Shown here: positions 49,588 to 59,830 of the stretch, piece by piece
Layout of the letters: each line of letters starts with the position of its first letter
How positions within the stretch are numbered: the stretch's first letter is position 1
Source of the DNA: Helicobacter cetorum MIT 99-5656
GTDB taxonomy: Bacteria; Campylobacterota; Campylobacteria; Campylobacterales; Helicobacteraceae
DNA: 64,000 bases
Reading direction: 5' to 3'
NCBI RefSeq assembly: GCF_000259275.1
Contig: NC_017735.1
Location: 434,001 to 498,000 of the forward strand
Program-made: the position numbers and the translations under genes
Notes under the pieces: model-generated
Told to the model about the DNA's origin: nothing
Seen by the model: the letters and a program-made list of their open reading frames with translations, nothing else
Database searches by the model: none

Positions 49588-50609
49588 TTTTCTAGCACCT
49601 TATCAATTGTTTCTTTAGGAATATCAGAGATTATTTCAAACGCCCCAAGCCCTTTAAGCAAAACAAATCTAAGCGTTTCATTCACACTTTTTTTATCCAT
49701 AAAAAAACGCTCATAAAATTTTTCTGTATCAAGAATTTTATAACTCAAATCTAAATGAAACTTTTTTAGCAATCTCTCTATGCGTTCATGCTCTTTGAGA
49801 GTGAGCATACCTAAATGAAGAGCTAAATCATTTGCCATACGCATACCAATGGCTACAGCTTCACCATGCAAAAAACGCTCATAGTGAGTTTCATTCTCTA
49901 TAGCATGCCCAAAAGTATGCCCATAATTAAGCCCCGCTCTTAAACCCTGCTCTTTTTCATCTTCTTTAACCACTTGAGCTTTAATCTGAACGCTTCTTAA
50001 AATAACTTCTTTTAAACACTTCTCTAAATCCTGTGTCTCTAAAACTTCCATTAAGCTTTCATCAAAACACAGAGCCATTTTAATGATTTCAGCCACGCCA
50101 GCTTGCAATTCTCTAGCAGGAAGCGTGCTTAAAAAATGCGAGTCAATATAAACAGCCTTAGGCTGGTAAAACGAACCGATTAAATTCTTACCATAAGGCG
50201 TATTAATCCCTGTTTTTCCCCCTACGCTCGCATCTACTTGAGCGAGCAAGGTTGTAGGCACGCTAATAAAATCAATCCCCCTAAAATAAATGCTACTAGC
50301 AAATCCTACCATATCACTCACCACACCCCCACCAAGAGCTATCATTAGAGAATGGCGTTCTAGTTGCATCTCAAAGGCGTTTGTTAAAATCCGCTCTAAT
50401 GAAGCTAGATTCTTATTTTTTTCTCCAGCTTCCAAAACGCACACCCGCACATTTGGGGCTTTCAAACGCTCTAGTAAATAGGGCAAGTGCAATCCTGCCA
50501 CAATGCTATCGCTTACTACTAACACCTTTTGTGTGGTTTTTATCGTCTCTAACGCTCCCAATAAGACTTTATAGCTTTTCTCTTTCAAATCTATCAAAAC
50601 TTCTTGCAT
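49578..50609 (-). CDS. aroB: 3-Dehydroquinate synthase
   Basis: The second shikimate-pathway step, making 3-dehydroquinate from DAHP with NAD+ and a divalent metal. The 343-residue protein shows the NAD-binding [39 protein letters not shown] and the metal-binding [13 protein letters not shown] with both His residues. The N-terminal [14 protein letters not shown] is normal. It lies 3 bp after the RCK-like gene. Confidence 0.97.
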   Translation of the reverse strand: MQEVLIDLKEKSYKVLLGALETIKTTQKVLVVSDSIVAGLHLPYLLERLKAPNVRVCVLEAGEKNKNLASLERILTNAFEMQLERHSLMIALGGGVVSDMVGFASSIYFRGIDFISVPTTLLAQVDASVGGKTGINTPYGKNLIGSFYQPKAVYIDSHFLSTLPARELQAGVAEIIKMALCFDESLMEVLETQDLEKCLKEVILRSVQIKAQVVKEDEKEQGLRAGLNYGHTFGHAIENETHYERFLHGEAVAIGMRMANDLALHLGMLTLKEHERIERLLKKFHLDLSYKILDTEKFYERFFMDKKSVNETLRFVLLKGLGAFEIISDIPKETIDKVLEKWH

Positions 50610-50612
50610 TCT

Positions 50613-52049
50613 TTACTCCGCTATAGGAATAAAAATCTGGGGGTTATAATCATTTAAAAACGCTATTTTTTCTACTTTAGTGGATAAAAACCAATTACAG
50701 CGTGTTTGAGTGATACACTCTTCAAAAGGTAAAAAATGCAACAAAGGCTGTTTGAGAGAATTAAGGTATAAAATGGGGTTGTTTGTGTGGGTTTGAAGGA
50801 TTTCAATCTTGCGGTTAAATGCATGGGCTAGGTTTTCATAATGTTTAATCACTTCGTTTTTATAGCGGTGGTTTGGGTCAAAATCATAAAGTAATAGCTT
50901 CAAATCCATTTGCATAGAAATATCAAAAATGGCTGAGGACATGTCTTCATTAATGTCTAAGTTTTCATTCAACACTACAATACTTTGAGAGATTTGAGAC
51001 AAGCCTAGTGCGTTAGTTTTATACACAGGAGTAGCGATTTTTTGTAAAGCCTTTCGGTGCTTTCTGAAACTAAAAAGCTCTTTACCCACCACTACCAAAC
51101 CGATTTTTTTTTGGTGGTCTTCATTGAGTTTTTGAATGAAACTTTTGCCATAAAAATCCAAATTCACTTCTATATTTTCTTTTTCTAAAGCATAAATCTT
51201 ATGGTAAAACTTAGGGTTAGTGGGGTGTAATATTTGAATGTAAAGCTTATAACTCTTTAAAGTTTTATGTAAAAACAAGGCTTGATACACATCACGCATC
51301 ATCGCTCTTTTGCTTTGTAATCGCATATCAATATACACATAAATGCTTTTACCAAAGGGAGCTGGAAATTGCCCCACATTGCTTTTAACTTGAAAATACA
51401 CTTGATTTAAGACTTCTGGATTACCCGCTATTAAGAGAGTGTCTCGTGGCTGAATGACTAAGGATTTGCTAGAGAGCAACAATTCATCATTGCGATAAAG
51501 CCCTACAATCCTAAATTCTTTTTGTCTTATTGAGCCAATATGCCTGTAAGCAAAAATGCTTCCAAAAGGCACGCCAATCTCCATAATCTCGCCCCTTCCT
51601 AGCCCAAACTCTCTAGGGGTGCTAGGAATATTAGGCAAGTGGGAGATAAATTTATTCACCAAAACTTCATTAACATCAATAGAAATAAGCCTTTCATCAT
51701 CATGTGTTTCATCAAATTCATAGCATTCTTTATGGGCATTTTCTAGGCTTAGCACTACACGCATGCGTTTGAAATGCGTTTTAATCGTGGTCGTTATAAT
51801 GCGTTGCTCTTCAATATCTTGCACAATTAAAAACAAATCACTCACTTCATTGTCTAAAACCTGTAAAAGCCTAAAACTTGAAGTTGCATCAAAACAATGA
51901 AAGACAAAAGTGCTAGGGTAGTTTTTAGGAATTAGATTTTCATCTTTCACAATGACAATGTAAAAATTATGGTTGAAATAATGCGTTAGCACCAAGTCTA
52001 AAAAATTTTTCGCTACAATGCCATCTAAAATAAGGGCGATTTTTTTCAA
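50613..52049 (-). CDS. TrkA/RCK-like cytoplasmic regulatory protein (COG3400-type)
   Basis: 478 residues without membrane helices. Residues 1-150 resemble a TrkA-N Rossmann domain ([36 protein letters not shown]). About 155-220 resemble a TrkA-C ligand-binding domain ([33 protein letters not shown]). The C-terminal half contains two further Rossmann-like parts ([31 protein letters not shown]). RCK proteins gate K+ channels or transporters in response to nucleotides, but no channel gene is adjacent. Homologs are conserved in epsilonproteobacteria without an assigned role. Confidence 0.65.
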   Translation of the reverse strand: MKKIALILDGIVAKNFLDLVLTHYFNHNFYIVIVKDENLIPKNYPSTFVFHCFDATSSFRLLQVLDNEVSDLFLIVQDIEEQRIITTTIKTHFKRMRVVLSLENAHKECYEFDETHDDERLISIDVNEVLVNKFISHLPNIPSTPREFGLGRGEIMEIGVPFGSIFAYRHIGSIRQKEFRIVGLYRNDELLLSSKSLVIQPRDTLLIAGNPEVLNQVYFQVKSNVGQFPAPFGKSIYVYIDMRLQSKRAMMRDVYQALFLHKTLKSYKLYIQILHPTNPKFYHKIYALEKENIEVNLDFYGKSFIQKLNEDHQKKIGLVVVGKELFSFRKHRKALQKIATPVYKTNALGLSQISQSIVVLNENLDINEDMSSAIFDISMQMDLKLLLYDFDPNHRYKNEVIKHYENLAHAFNRKIEILQTHTNNPILYLNSLKQPLLHFLPFEECITQTRCNWFLSTKVEKIAFLNDYNPQIFIPIAE

Positions 52050-52105
52050 TTCTAAACTTCCTAAAAATGTGTTACGCCATTATACCTAAGATTAAGGACT
52101 ATTCA

Positions 52106-53215
52106 TTGAACTACCAACTTCAAGCTACAGATAACCACGCACGAGCCGGAGTGTTAGAACTCGCTCATTCTAGCGTAGAAACCCCTATTTTTATGCCTGT
52201 AGGCACACAAGGATGCATTAAGTCTTTGGATGCAAACGATATGCAAGAACACTTGAACGCTAAGCTCATTCTAGCTAACACTTACCACATGTATCTACGC
52301 CCGGGTGAAAAAATCGTTGAAAATTTAGGGGGTTTGCACCATTTCAGTCAATTTCAGGGGAGTTTTCTAACCGATAGCGGGGGGTTTCAAGCCTTTAGTT
52401 TAAATTCTAATGTCAAATTACAAGAAGATGGAATCATTTTTAAATCGCATATTGATGGGAGCAAACATTACTTCACACCCACAAAAGTCCTAGATATTCA
52501 ATACGCCTTAAATAGTGATATTATGATGGTTTTAGATGATTTAGTGGGCTTACCAGCACCCCTAAAACGCATTGAAGAATCTATTATTAGAAGTGCCAAA
52601 TGGGCGAATTTAAGCTTAGAATACCACAAAGAAAAAAATCGCCCTAACAACCATCTTTTTGCCATTATCCAAGGGGGAACCAATCTAAAAATGCGAAGTC
52701 TTAGTGTGGAATTAACTCATAAAGATTTTGATGGCTACGCCATAGGCGGACTAGCCGTGGGCGAAAGCGCAAATGAAATGTATGAGACTATCGCTCACAC
52801 CGCCCCCCTACTACCTAAAGACAAACCACGCTACTTAATGGGCGTAGGCACCCCTGAAAATATTTTAGAAGCCATTAGTTTAGGAGTAGATATGTTTGAT
52901 TGTGTGATGCCCACAAGAAATGCAAGAAATGCCACACTCTTTACACACTTTGGCAAAATTTCTATCAAAAATGCTCAATACAAAACAGACAATACCCCCA
53001 TTGAAGAAAATTGCTCATGTTACACTTGCAAGCGTTATTCCAAGGCTTATTTACACCATTTATTTAAGGCTAAAGAGCTTACTTATGCTCGTTTAGCAAG
53101 CCTTCACAATTTGCATTTTTATTTAGAGCTTACCAAAAACGCTAGAAAGGCAATTTTAGAAAAGCGGTTTTTGAGTTTTAAAAAAGAGTTTTTAGAAAAT
53201 TATCGCTCTTCTTAA
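52106..53215 (+). CDS. tgt: tRNA-guanine transglycosylase
   Basis: Exchanges guanine 34 for preQ1 in GUN-anticodon tRNAs on the queuosine path. It has the catalytic motif [12 protein letters not shown] and later [16 protein letters not shown], and the zinc site [19 protein letters not shown] start it at TTG 52106 with AAGGA eight bases upstream, giving [14 protein letters not shown] and 369 residues, close to H. pylori Tgt. An ATG at 52067 would add 13 codons without a ribosome-binding site. It is the only plus-strand gene in this part and is convergent with lpxL (4-bp overlap). Confidence 0.95.
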   Translation: MNYQLQATDNHARAGVLELAHSSVETPIFMPVGTQGCIKSLDANDMQEHLNAKLILANTYHMYLRPGEKIVENLGGLHHFSQFQGSFLTDSGGFQAFSLNSNVKLQEDGIIFKSHIDGSKHYFTPTKVLDIQYALNSDIMMVLDDLVGLPAPLKRIEESIIRSAKWANLSLEYHKEKNRPNNHLFAIIQGGTNLKMRSLSVELTHKDFDGYAIGGLAVGESANEMYETIAHTAPLLPKDKPRYLMGVGTPENILEAISLGVDMFDCVMPTRNARNATLFTHFGKISIKNAQYKTDNTPIEENCSCYTCKRYSKAYLHHLFKAKELTYARLASLHNLHFYLELTKNARKAILEKRFLSFKKEFLENYRSS

Positions 53216-54204
53216 GCTTTCTTTTTATAAATCTCAGGATGGGTGTTTTTAAAACGCCTATGAAACCAAAAATAGCTTTCAGGGTGCTTTCTAATCACAA
53301 CTTCACACAAACTCGCCTGTGCTTGAGTGCATTCTAAAATATCCGCTTCAGCATTCTTGGTAATATTAGAGCGAATACTTGGATAATAGGTTGCTGTATA
53401 ATGCGAATAATCATCGTTAAAATCAATAAATACGGGCTGAATATCCACACGATAACGGCGTGATAGAATAGAAGCAATAGTGGTGTGTGTGGCATCTTCA
53501 CCAAAAAACTTAACCACAACCCCTTCTTTGAGCGAAATATTTTGGTCTATCAAAATACCCACCAAGCCATCGCCCTTGTTATACATCTTAATGAGTTCTT
53601 TCATCGCCCCTATTTTATTGATAAATCGCACTCCAAAGGCTTCTCGCCTACTGATAATAATGTGGTTGATAAAAGCAAACTTAGTCAATTTACCCAAAGC
53701 CCCCCTACTATAAGACGCATAATATTGTGCCAAACTCGTTCCCATAGCTTCCCAGTAGCCAAAATGCATACACATAAAAACCGCTTGCCCCTCACTCTTT
53801 AAGGATTTCCATATGTTTTCTTCATTCGCAAGGCTAAAGCGTGCATCGTATTTTTCCTTAGGTATGAAAATTGCACGGATACTCTCTAAAATGATAAAAG
53901 CAAAATTTTCATAACCCTTTTGAATAATCGCTTCTTTTTCACACTCACTCTTGGTATCTTTAAAAACAAAGTCTAAATTCGCCTTAGCATCATAATAACG
54001 GCGTTTATCAAATACTGCCATAAGCTTTGCTAAGGTTTTAATGCATTTTAAAAACCAAGAGTGGGGCATTCTAGCCAAAACAAACCCCAAAGAATTGATT
54101 AAAAATTCCACTATAAGAATACTAAAAATGCGCAACTCTGTTTTTAAACCCCTATCATTGTCATTTAAAATTTTTTCATGCACTAGGCGTTCTTTAAAAG
54201 TCAT
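53212..54204 (-). CDS. lpxL: Lipid A late acyltransferase LpxL (HtrB)
   Basis: Transfers a secondary acyl chain to Kdo-lipid A. The 330-residue inner-membrane protein has an N-terminal hydrophobic helix ([19 protein letters not shown]) and the catalytic HX4E in [13 protein letters not shown]. Motifs [21 protein letters not shown] and [10 protein letters not shown] follow. Its start overlaps the waaC stop by four bases. With lpxK, lpxJ and waaC, the window holds four lipid A/core genes. Confidence 0.93.
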   Translation of the reverse strand: MTFKERLVHEKILNDNDRGLKTELRIFSILIVEFLINSLGFVLARMPHSWFLKCIKTLAKLMAVFDKRRYYDAKANLDFVFKDTKSECEKEAIIQKGYENFAFIILESIRAIFIPKEKYDARFSLANEENIWKSLKSEGQAVFMCMHFGYWEAMGTSLAQYYASYSRGALGKLTKFAFINHIIISRREAFGVRFINKIGAMKELIKMYNKGDGLVGILIDQNISLKEGVVVKFFGEDATHTTIASILSRRYRVDIQPVFIDFNDDYSHYTATYYPSIRSNITKNAEADILECTQAQASLCEVVIRKHPESYFWFHRRFKNTHPEIYKKKA

Positions 54205-55211
54205 TTAGTATCCTTTAGAATTTTTAAAACGCATTCTTTAATACGCTGTGGCTCTATCTCCTGAATGGAAAAATCATCTTTATTATAATTTGCCTTTTCG
54301 TTGCTAGTGAGTGAAATATTAAAACTACTCTCTAACCTAAAACGCTCCATAGGTGTGTTACCATAAAGCGTGATACTAGGTTTTTGCATAGCCCATGCTA
54401 AATGCGTGATACCGGTATCACCCCCTATAATTAAATCCATTCTAACAAGCAATGCCTTGACTTCGTTTAAAGTGAGTTTAGGAAGCAATAGAATATCGCA
54501 TTGATTTTTTAGAGTGTTATAAAGCGTAGTAGCTTTATTTTCATCAGCATGCCATAACAAACAAATTTGAAAGCCTTCTAACATCAAAGCAAGCTCTTTA
54601 AAACGCTCTAAGGGATAAGTTTTATTGACTTTAGAAGTTTCTAAAACAAAAAGGATTTTTGGCTTACTCTCATTCAAATTCAATTCCTTGATTTGAAGGG
54701 AATTTTGATAAGAAAACACCTTAGCCCTATTAAGCAAACTCTCTCTTATTTCTATTTTAGGCAAATCTAAGGCTTGACAAATGAGAGTGAAATTGCGTTT
54801 TAAAATATGCTCGCTATAAGCTATGGAAACTTTTTGTGAATAAAATAACGCACTCAAACCTTCTTTTGCTGAAGTATAATCAAAGCCGACTTTTTTAGGG
54901 GCTTTTAAAAACCTAGCAATAAGAGCGGATTTTATTAAGCCTTGCATATCAATCACTAAGTCGTATTCATAGGCTCTCAAGGATTTAAAAAGTTTGAAAA
55001 TCTCAAAAGGGTTAAGGGATTTTAAAGTTCTTTTTAAAGCTATGGGGTGTAATTTATCAATATAAGGGGAATGCTCTAAAATCGCACTGAATTTTTCATC
55101 TACAAACCATTCAATTTGAGCGTTAGGAAAATGCTCTTTAATAGTAGCCAAAAACACAGCACTAACAATAATATCGCCCAGTGCTGAAAGTCTAACAATG
55201 GCTATTTTCAA
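54201..55211 (-). CDS. waaC: LPS heptosyltransferase I
   Basis: Adds the first heptose to Kdo in the inner core. The 336-residue GT9 protein has the N-terminal acceptor-binding IVRLSALGDIIVSAVFL, VIDMQGLIKSALIARFL and the donor-binding DLIIGGDTGITHLAWAMQKPSITLYG. It is coupled to gppA and lpxL by four-base overlaps on both sides. Confidence 0.95.
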   Translation of the reverse strand: MKIAIVRLSALGDIIVSAVFLATIKEHFPNAQIEWFVDEKFSAILEHSPYIDKLHPIALKRTLKSLNPFEIFKLFKSLRAYEYDLVIDMQGLIKSALIARFLKAPKKVGFDYTSAKEGLSALFYSQKVSIAYSEHILKRNFTLICQALDLPKIEIRESLLNRAKVFSYQNSLQIKELNLNESKPKILFVLETSKVNKTYPLERFKELALMLEGFQICLLWHADENKATTLYNTLKNQCDILLLPKLTLNEVKALLVRMDLIIGGDTGITHLAWAMQKPSITLYGNTPMERFRLESSFNISLTSNEKANYNKDDFSIQEIEPQRIKECVLKILKDTK

Positions 55212-56662
55212 GCAAACTCTATAGGAAAAAAGATAGGTTTAATGAGTTTAGGAAGCATTTCTTTAGCTAAATAAAGCTCATCATTAGAGTGAATGATAAG
55301 CTTGTTTTTTTCTAGCGTATAGCTTAAATGGTGGCTGTTTGTAACACACAAATTCTCCGCTAAGGACAGGATAAAACTCAGCCATTGTAAAGTAGAAAGG
55401 CTTGGCATGATTTCACTCATATGAGCGATAGTGTTATCCTTAGGGATTTTTTTATGGCTAAATTGAGCGAGCAAACAAATAATCGCTCTATCTTGGTGGC
55501 TAAACCCATAATTCAAAGCGTTTAAAATAAAGTATGCACTATGCTTGTGGGCTACATAGAAATTTAAAATCTTACCCATGCTAGCTAATTCGCCAGCAAT
55601 CTTTAAATGGAAAAGATACTTGCTATCTAAATTGTGTAAGGGCAATAAGGCTTCAAACAACTTGACACATTCTTTTTTCACCCCTTGGCTGTGTTTTTCA
55701 TGGGGTAAAAACCTATCTTTTAAAGAAATTAAAGATGGGTTAATATTAGGGGGGAATTTATAATAGTGGTGGCGGAGTAAATCGCTTAAAAACACGCCTT
55801 CTCTCACTCCTACCCCACTACTAATCATTAAAGAAGTTTTTAAATGCTCTAACACGACCAATAAAATCAATGCCCCACTTCTAATATTATCCAAACGCTC
55901 TTCATTCACCCCTAAAGCTCGCAATTTATCTTCTTTGAGAGTGATGATTTTTTCAACGAAGGCTAAGTTTTTATTCACATCTATTTCATAGCCATGCAAA
56001 GAATCTATAGGATAATTAAAGCGTTTCATCAACACCTTACTCAACGCCCTAATCGTGCCGCCCACACCAAAGGCATTTTTATGTTTAAAGGGTAATTTTG
56101 AAACTTCCTTTTGAATGAACGCCCTAGCAAGTTTAACATTTAAGGCTTTATCCAAAAACAATTCTTTAATACGAATAGTGCCAATATCTAATGAAACTAA
56201 TTCTACAATCTTACCCTTTTCTATTAGAGCGCATTCTGTGCTACCCCCTCCAATATCTATAGTAATGCCTGAATTTTTATGCAATAAGTTCGCACACGCA
56301 ATCCCACCATAAAACGCCTCTTTTTGCCCATCAATGACCTTAATTTGCAAACCACAAGCTTTTTTCACTCTCGCTAAAAATTCTAACCTATTAGGGGCAT
56401 CACGCACAGCACTTGTAGCCACACATAAAATCTTCTTGCTTTTATACTTGAGAGCGATTTGTTTGAACTCACACAGAGCCTTAATAGTGCGTTGCATAGG
56501 AATTTCTTGTAAAACCCCCTCAAACGCATAACAGCCCTCTGAAATTCGCACCCTAGATTTGGCTTCAAAAAGCAAGTAAAACCCAAATTGACTTGTCTTT
56601 TTAAAAATTGCTAAACGCACCGAGTTAGAGCCTATATCAATCACAGTCGTGATTTTAGCCAT
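55208..56662 (-). CDS. gppA: Ppx/GppA exopolyphosphatase / pppGpp phosphatase
   Basis: A 484-residue actin-fold phosphatase that degrades guanosine pentaphosphate or polyphosphate. It shows phosphate 1 VIDIGSNSVRLAIF, phosphate 2 ITIDIGGGSTECALIE and GVGGTIRALSKVLM. A C-terminal HD-type helical region contains GFSHQDRAIICLLAQFSHK. A stringent-response role fits H. pylori data on this family. It lies 12 bp after fdxA. Confidence 0.92.
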   Translation of the reverse strand: MAKITTVIDIGSNSVRLAIFKKTSQFGFYLLFEAKSRVRISEGCYAFEGVLQEIPMQRTIKALCEFKQIALKYKSKKILCVATSAVRDAPNRLEFLARVKKACGLQIKVIDGQKEAFYGGIACANLLHKNSGITIDIGGGSTECALIEKGKIVELVSLDIGTIRIKELFLDKALNVKLARAFIQKEVSKLPFKHKNAFGVGGTIRALSKVLMKRFNYPIDSLHGYEIDVNKNLAFVEKIITLKEDKLRALGVNEERLDNIRSGALILLVVLEHLKTSLMISSGVGVREGVFLSDLLRHHYYKFPPNINPSLISLKDRFLPHEKHSQGVKKECVKLFEALLPLHNLDSKYLFHLKIAGELASMGKILNFYVAHKHSAYFILNALNYGFSHQDRAIICLLAQFSHKKIPKDNTIAHMSEIMPSLSTLQWLSFILSLAENLCVTNSHHLSYTLEKNKLIIHSNDELYLAKEMLPKLIKPIFFPIEFA

Positions 56663-56674
56663 TATTACTAGCCC

Positions 56675-56932
56675 TTAATCTTGTTCTTGCAAAGATTCGT
56701 ATTTGTATTTTAATTCTTCTACGCTTTCTGTATTATTGGGGTCAGGTAAAATTGCATCTACAGGACACACGCTCACGCAACTTGGCTCATCATAATACCC
56801 ATAGCACTCTGTACATCTGTCTGGGTCAATATTATAAAGGGGGTCGCCCTCTTCAATCGCCTCGCTAGGACACTCTTCTCTACAAGCATCGCATGCAATA
56901 CATTCATCGCTCACTAATAACGACATGATCAA
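56675..56932 (-). CDS. fdxA: 2[4Fe-4S] ferredoxin FdxA
   Basis: An 85-residue electron carrier with two CxxCxxCxxxCP clusters: CIACDACREECPSEAI and CTECYGYYDEPSCVSVCPVD. The second has the longer loop between the second and third cysteines found in Alvin/epsilon-type ferredoxins. AAGGAG lies close upstream, with its own AT-rich promoter region of 53 bp. It probably serves pyruvate and 2-oxoglutarate:acceptor oxidoreductases. Confidence 0.95.
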   Translation of the reverse strand: MIMSLLVSDECIACDACREECPSEAIEEGDPLYNIDPDRCTECYGYYDEPSCVSVCPVDAILPDPNNTESVEELKYKYESLQEQD

Positions 56933-56985
56933 CTCCTTCTGTCATAATATTTGAATACGATTTTTACTCAAAATTAGCTTAAAAT

Positions 56986-57540
56986 TCAATCTAAAAAGAC
57001 TATTTTTTTCTTATTTTGAGAATTTGGAGCTTTTTCTAACACAGCTAAAACCCCTAACGCTTTTAAGCTTTCACTAGCCTTTTTAGTCTCTACAAAAACG
57101 CTTAGCCCCAAACGCAAAGCAAATTCTATCATATCTTTCAAATCTTCTTTTAAAAGCATTTCATCTAAAATAACCCCATCAGAACCTTGAATAACGGATT
57201 CTAAAAGCTGGTAATGGCTCATTAGAAAATCATCATGGATAATAAAAGAGCTTGCATGACGGCGTAATAACCCTAAGATTTCTAAATCAAATACGCTTGG
57301 CACACCCACTTCATACAATTTTTTAAAATTGACAATGACACATTCTGTGTCTATAGATTCATTTAAAAGCTTTTCTCTAATCTCACCAGGGGTCAAAAAA
57401 ACATAGTCCTTAGTTTTAGAGATGGCTCTAGGTAAGTAAGGATTATACGACAAGCTTTTGCCTAACATCTCATAAGAGAGCATGCTCTCTTTTAAGGTCA
57501 AGCTTTTTTGTAAATTTTCTAAAATCTTTATTTCTTGCAT
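56986..57540 (-). CDS. Degenerate indole-3-glycerol-phosphate-synthase-like protein
   Basis: 184 residues of unknown function. The middle resembles the beta/alpha units of TrpC: VGVPSVFDLEILGLLRRH, then FIIHDDFLMSHYQLLES (TrpC: xLRKDFIIDxYQ), GSDGVILDEMLLKEDL and LGLSVFVETKKASES (TrpC: LGxEVLVEVHxxxEL). The catalytic Lys of the LxKDF motif is Asp here, the EYKRASPS loop is missing, and the barrel stops before the phosphate-binding strands 7-8. It is therefore not an active IGPS. It overlaps the TPR gene by 13 bases, suggesting one transcript. Confidence 0.6.
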   Translation of the reverse strand: MQEIKILENLQKSLTLKESMLSYEMLGKSLSYNPYLPRAISKTKDYVFLTPGEIREKLLNESIDTECVIVNFKKLYEVGVPSVFDLEILGLLRRHASSFIIHDDFLMSHYQLLESVIQGSDGVILDEMLLKEDLKDMIEFALRLGLSVFVETKKASESLKALGVLAVLEKAPNSQNKKKIVFLD

Positions 57541-58823
57541 TCTTGAATGACTCTATAATGCTCTTTCAATTCTGGTTCGGCTTGAATAAGCTCTTTTGAA
57601 ATGGTAGAAAAGATTTTTTTAGCTTCTAAGCAATTGCCAAGCTTGTAATAACCCCATGCTAAAGAGTCCAAATAAAGAGCTGAGCTAGAATCTAACGCTA
57701 AGGCTTTTTTAACCAAACCGATGCCTTTTTTAACATCCATTCCATAATCTATCAATGAATAGCCTAAGAAATTATAAAAGAAAGCATCTTGAGCATCTTC
57801 TTTGTCCTTATTTTTAAGAAGCACAAGCTGGCGTTCTTTAATGGCTTGCTCTAATTTTTGAATTACAGGTATCATTTCTTGTTTGGATACCTTTTTATTC
57901 TTCATGCTCAAACTTTCATAATGATAGATAGCTTCTAATCCTAAGAATTTGGGGTCTTTTTTTTCTTGATAGATTAAAGAAGCCTGTTTAGACGCTTGAG
58001 CAAATTTCTTTTGTGCAGTGTATAAATCTAGCAACAAACGCCTATCAAACGGAAATAATTCTGCGATTTGTTGGGCCTTATCAAACTCTTTTAATAGGAT
58101 TAATACCCCTATGTAAAGCTGGGCGTTTTGGACAATAGGGTTTTTTTCATACAAACGAGCAAAAGTGGTTTTTGCTAAATCAAGCTCATTAAATTGTGTG
58201 AAAGTGTTGAGTGCCTTTTGACATAATTGCTCTGAACAACCATATTTGTCTATATGAGATTGCAATAAATCTAGGGCTTCTTTTTTACGATTTTGTAAAA
58301 AATAAATCGTAATAAGTTTTTCTAAACTATCTTCATCATGCACTTGGTTATAAAACTTATTCAACAAAGGAAAAGCCTTATCCAAACGCTTTTGGCTTAA
58401 ATACAAAGTCCCTAACACATTATCTGTACCTATTGTCTTTTCTTCTTTGCGGATTTTTTGCAGTAATTCAATGGCCTTATCAATTTGCCCCATTTGAGCG
58501 TAACCATCCACTAAAATCTTATTGATAGAAATATCATTATGGTTATTAGTGATTTTTTGATAGAGCATGGCTAGATGCATAGCGGTTTTAATATCTCCTA
58601 AGCTTGCCGCTGAAATAGCCGCTTCTTTAGCATAAATCACTTTATTAGTCTGTTTATAGAGACTCATATACCCTTTTTGAGCTGTGGCAAAATCTCCCCT
58701 GTGGAAAGCATCCGAACTCAATAAAATCTGATGGTCTTCTGAAAGGGTGTCGGCCTTGAGACACAAACACAGACTAACCCACAACAAACTTGCTAAAAAT
58801 TTTCTCTTCATTTGAATACTCAT
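57528..58823 (-). CDS. Exported TPR-repeat protein
   Basis: 431 residues from the ATG at 58823 (AAGGA eight bases upstream; the longer frame to 58871 lacks support). A signal peptide (LASLLWVSLCLCLKA) is followed by many TPR-like helical pairs (SLGDIKTAMHLAMLYQ, GYAQMGQIDKAIELLQK, FFYNFLGYSLIDYGMDV, SALYLDSLAWGYYKLGNCLEA). The last three align best with canonical TPRs. It is periplasmic or outer-membrane-attached. It lies between the YkgJ and TrpC-like genes, downstream of the PilMNO-like trio; TPR pilotins (PilF/PilW) accompany such trios elsewhere, though here that link is only suggestive. Confidence 0.75.
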   Translation of the reverse strand: MSIQMKRKFLASLLWVSLCLCLKADTLSEDHQILLSSDAFHRGDFATAQKGYMSLYKQTNKVIYAKEAAISAASLGDIKTAMHLAMLYQKITNNHNDISINKILVDGYAQMGQIDKAIELLQKIRKEEKTIGTDNVLGTLYLSQKRLDKAFPLLNKFYNQVHDEDSLEKLITIYFLQNRKKEALDLLQSHIDKYGCSEQLCQKALNTFTQFNELDLAKTTFARLYEKNPIVQNAQLYIGVLILLKEFDKAQQIAELFPFDRRLLLDLYTAQKKFAQASKQASLIYQEKKDPKFLGLEAIYHYESLSMKNKKVSKQEMIPVIQKLEQAIKERQLVLLKNKDKEDAQDAFFYNFLGYSLIDYGMDVKKGIGLVKKALALDSSSALYLDSLAWGYYKLGNCLEAKKIFSTISKELIQAEPELKEHYRVIQECKK

Positions 58824-58864
58824 TATTTTTTTCCTTTTTATATTCCTTTCAACTAAAGCGAATT

Positions 58865-59263
58865 TTAGCACACTTTAATCTCTTTGGCTTTCTGCATGAT
58901 GCCCGGACAACTTTTGCAAAACGCTTCTTTTTGCTCTTTGGAAAAGCTTTTCACACTCTCCCAAAAAGGAAAAGCTTGGCATTGTTTGGGGCGTTTTGGA
59001 TAAATTTGGCATTTCTTAGTCTCTAAATCCAAAAACACGCATGCTAACCCCAAATCTTTAGCATCTTTTTCTATCAAAGAATACTTATAACCCACTTTTT
59101 TAACATATTTTTTACTAAATTCCTCAAATTCTAATCCCAAAAAGGCACTAATTTCTTGCATTTCTTGGATACTCAAAAAAATATATCCGCTCTCTCCTAC
59201 ACAGCATTTTGCCCCACAATTCTCGCATGCCTTACTATCAAAGCTAAAATCAAACTTTTCCAT
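58865..59263 (-). CDS. YkgJ-family cysteine-cluster protein
   Basis: 132 residues with the family's cysteine pattern: CENCGAKCCVGESGYIFLS near the start, DLETKKCQIYPKRPKQCQAF in the middle and CKSCPG near the end. This suggests a bound metal or iron-sulphur cluster. The function of YkgJ-type proteins is not established. It lies 8 bp after the PilO-like gene. Confidence 0.8.
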   Translation of the reverse strand: MEKFDFSFDSKACENCGAKCCVGESGYIFLSIQEMQEISAFLGLEFEEFSKKYVKKVGYKYSLIEKDAKDLGLACVFLDLETKKCQIYPKRPKQCQAFPFWESVKSFSKEQKEAFCKSCPGIMQKAKEIKVC

Positions 59264-59271
59264 AAATGCCC

Positions 59272-59814
59272 CTATTGCTTGAAACCAATACTCACATTAA
59301 ATTGCACTAAAAGTCCTTCAGAATCCTTAGAAATTTTAAAAGGCAATTGGCTTCTAGCACTAGGTAAATACTTATTTAATAAAGTAAAAAAGTGATAAGT
59401 CTTATCTAAGTCATCTACTCTAGCCGCAATAAAAAATTGTGCTTTTTGTGAAGGTTTTTGCGAAGGTAAGGGCTTGATTTGATAGTTCTCAAAAGAACTC
59501 TTTAAAATCTTGTCTAAAATCCTTCTAGACTCTTCATAGCTAAATATCTTTAATAACGATTCGCTTGTGTTTCTTTGGTTGCGATAATTTGTAAGGGCTG
59601 TCTCAAAGCGTCTTTGAGCGTATTCCAAAACGCTTTTTTTACGATTTTCTTCTAAAAGATTTTTTTTAAATTCTAACATGTTAGGCCATAGAAAATACTC
59701 CGTATTCAACCAACCAAACAATGAAAAAATCCCCAAAAAAACGAGATTTTTAATAATAAAACCCACATCACCTGATTGCTCTCTATCAATATGTGAAAAA
59801 TGTAGTTGTTTCAT
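59272..59814 (-). CDS. PilO-like bitopic membrane protein
   Basis: 180 residues with a short cytoplasmic N-terminus, one membrane helix (NLVFLGIFSLFGWLNTEYFL), a coiled coil (EFKKNLLEENRKKSVLEYAQRRFE) and a C-terminal alpha/beta domain (AQFFIAARVDDLDKTYHFFTLL...LLVQFNVSIGF). This is the architecture of PilO/GspM inner-membrane alignment proteins. Sequence similarity is too weak to prove from inspection; the order after PilM-like and PilN-like genes is the best support. Confidence 0.55.
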   Translation of the reverse strand: MKQLHFSHIDREQSGDVGFIIKNLVFLGIFSLFGWLNTEYFLWPNMLEFKKNLLEENRKKSVLEYAQRRFETALTNYRNQRNTSESLLKIFSYEESRRILDKILKSSFENYQIKPLPSQKPSQKAQFFIAARVDDLDKTYHFFTLLNKYLPSARSQLPFKISKDSEGLLVQFNVSIGFKQ

Positions 59815-59830
59815 GTTTAACAGACTCCAA

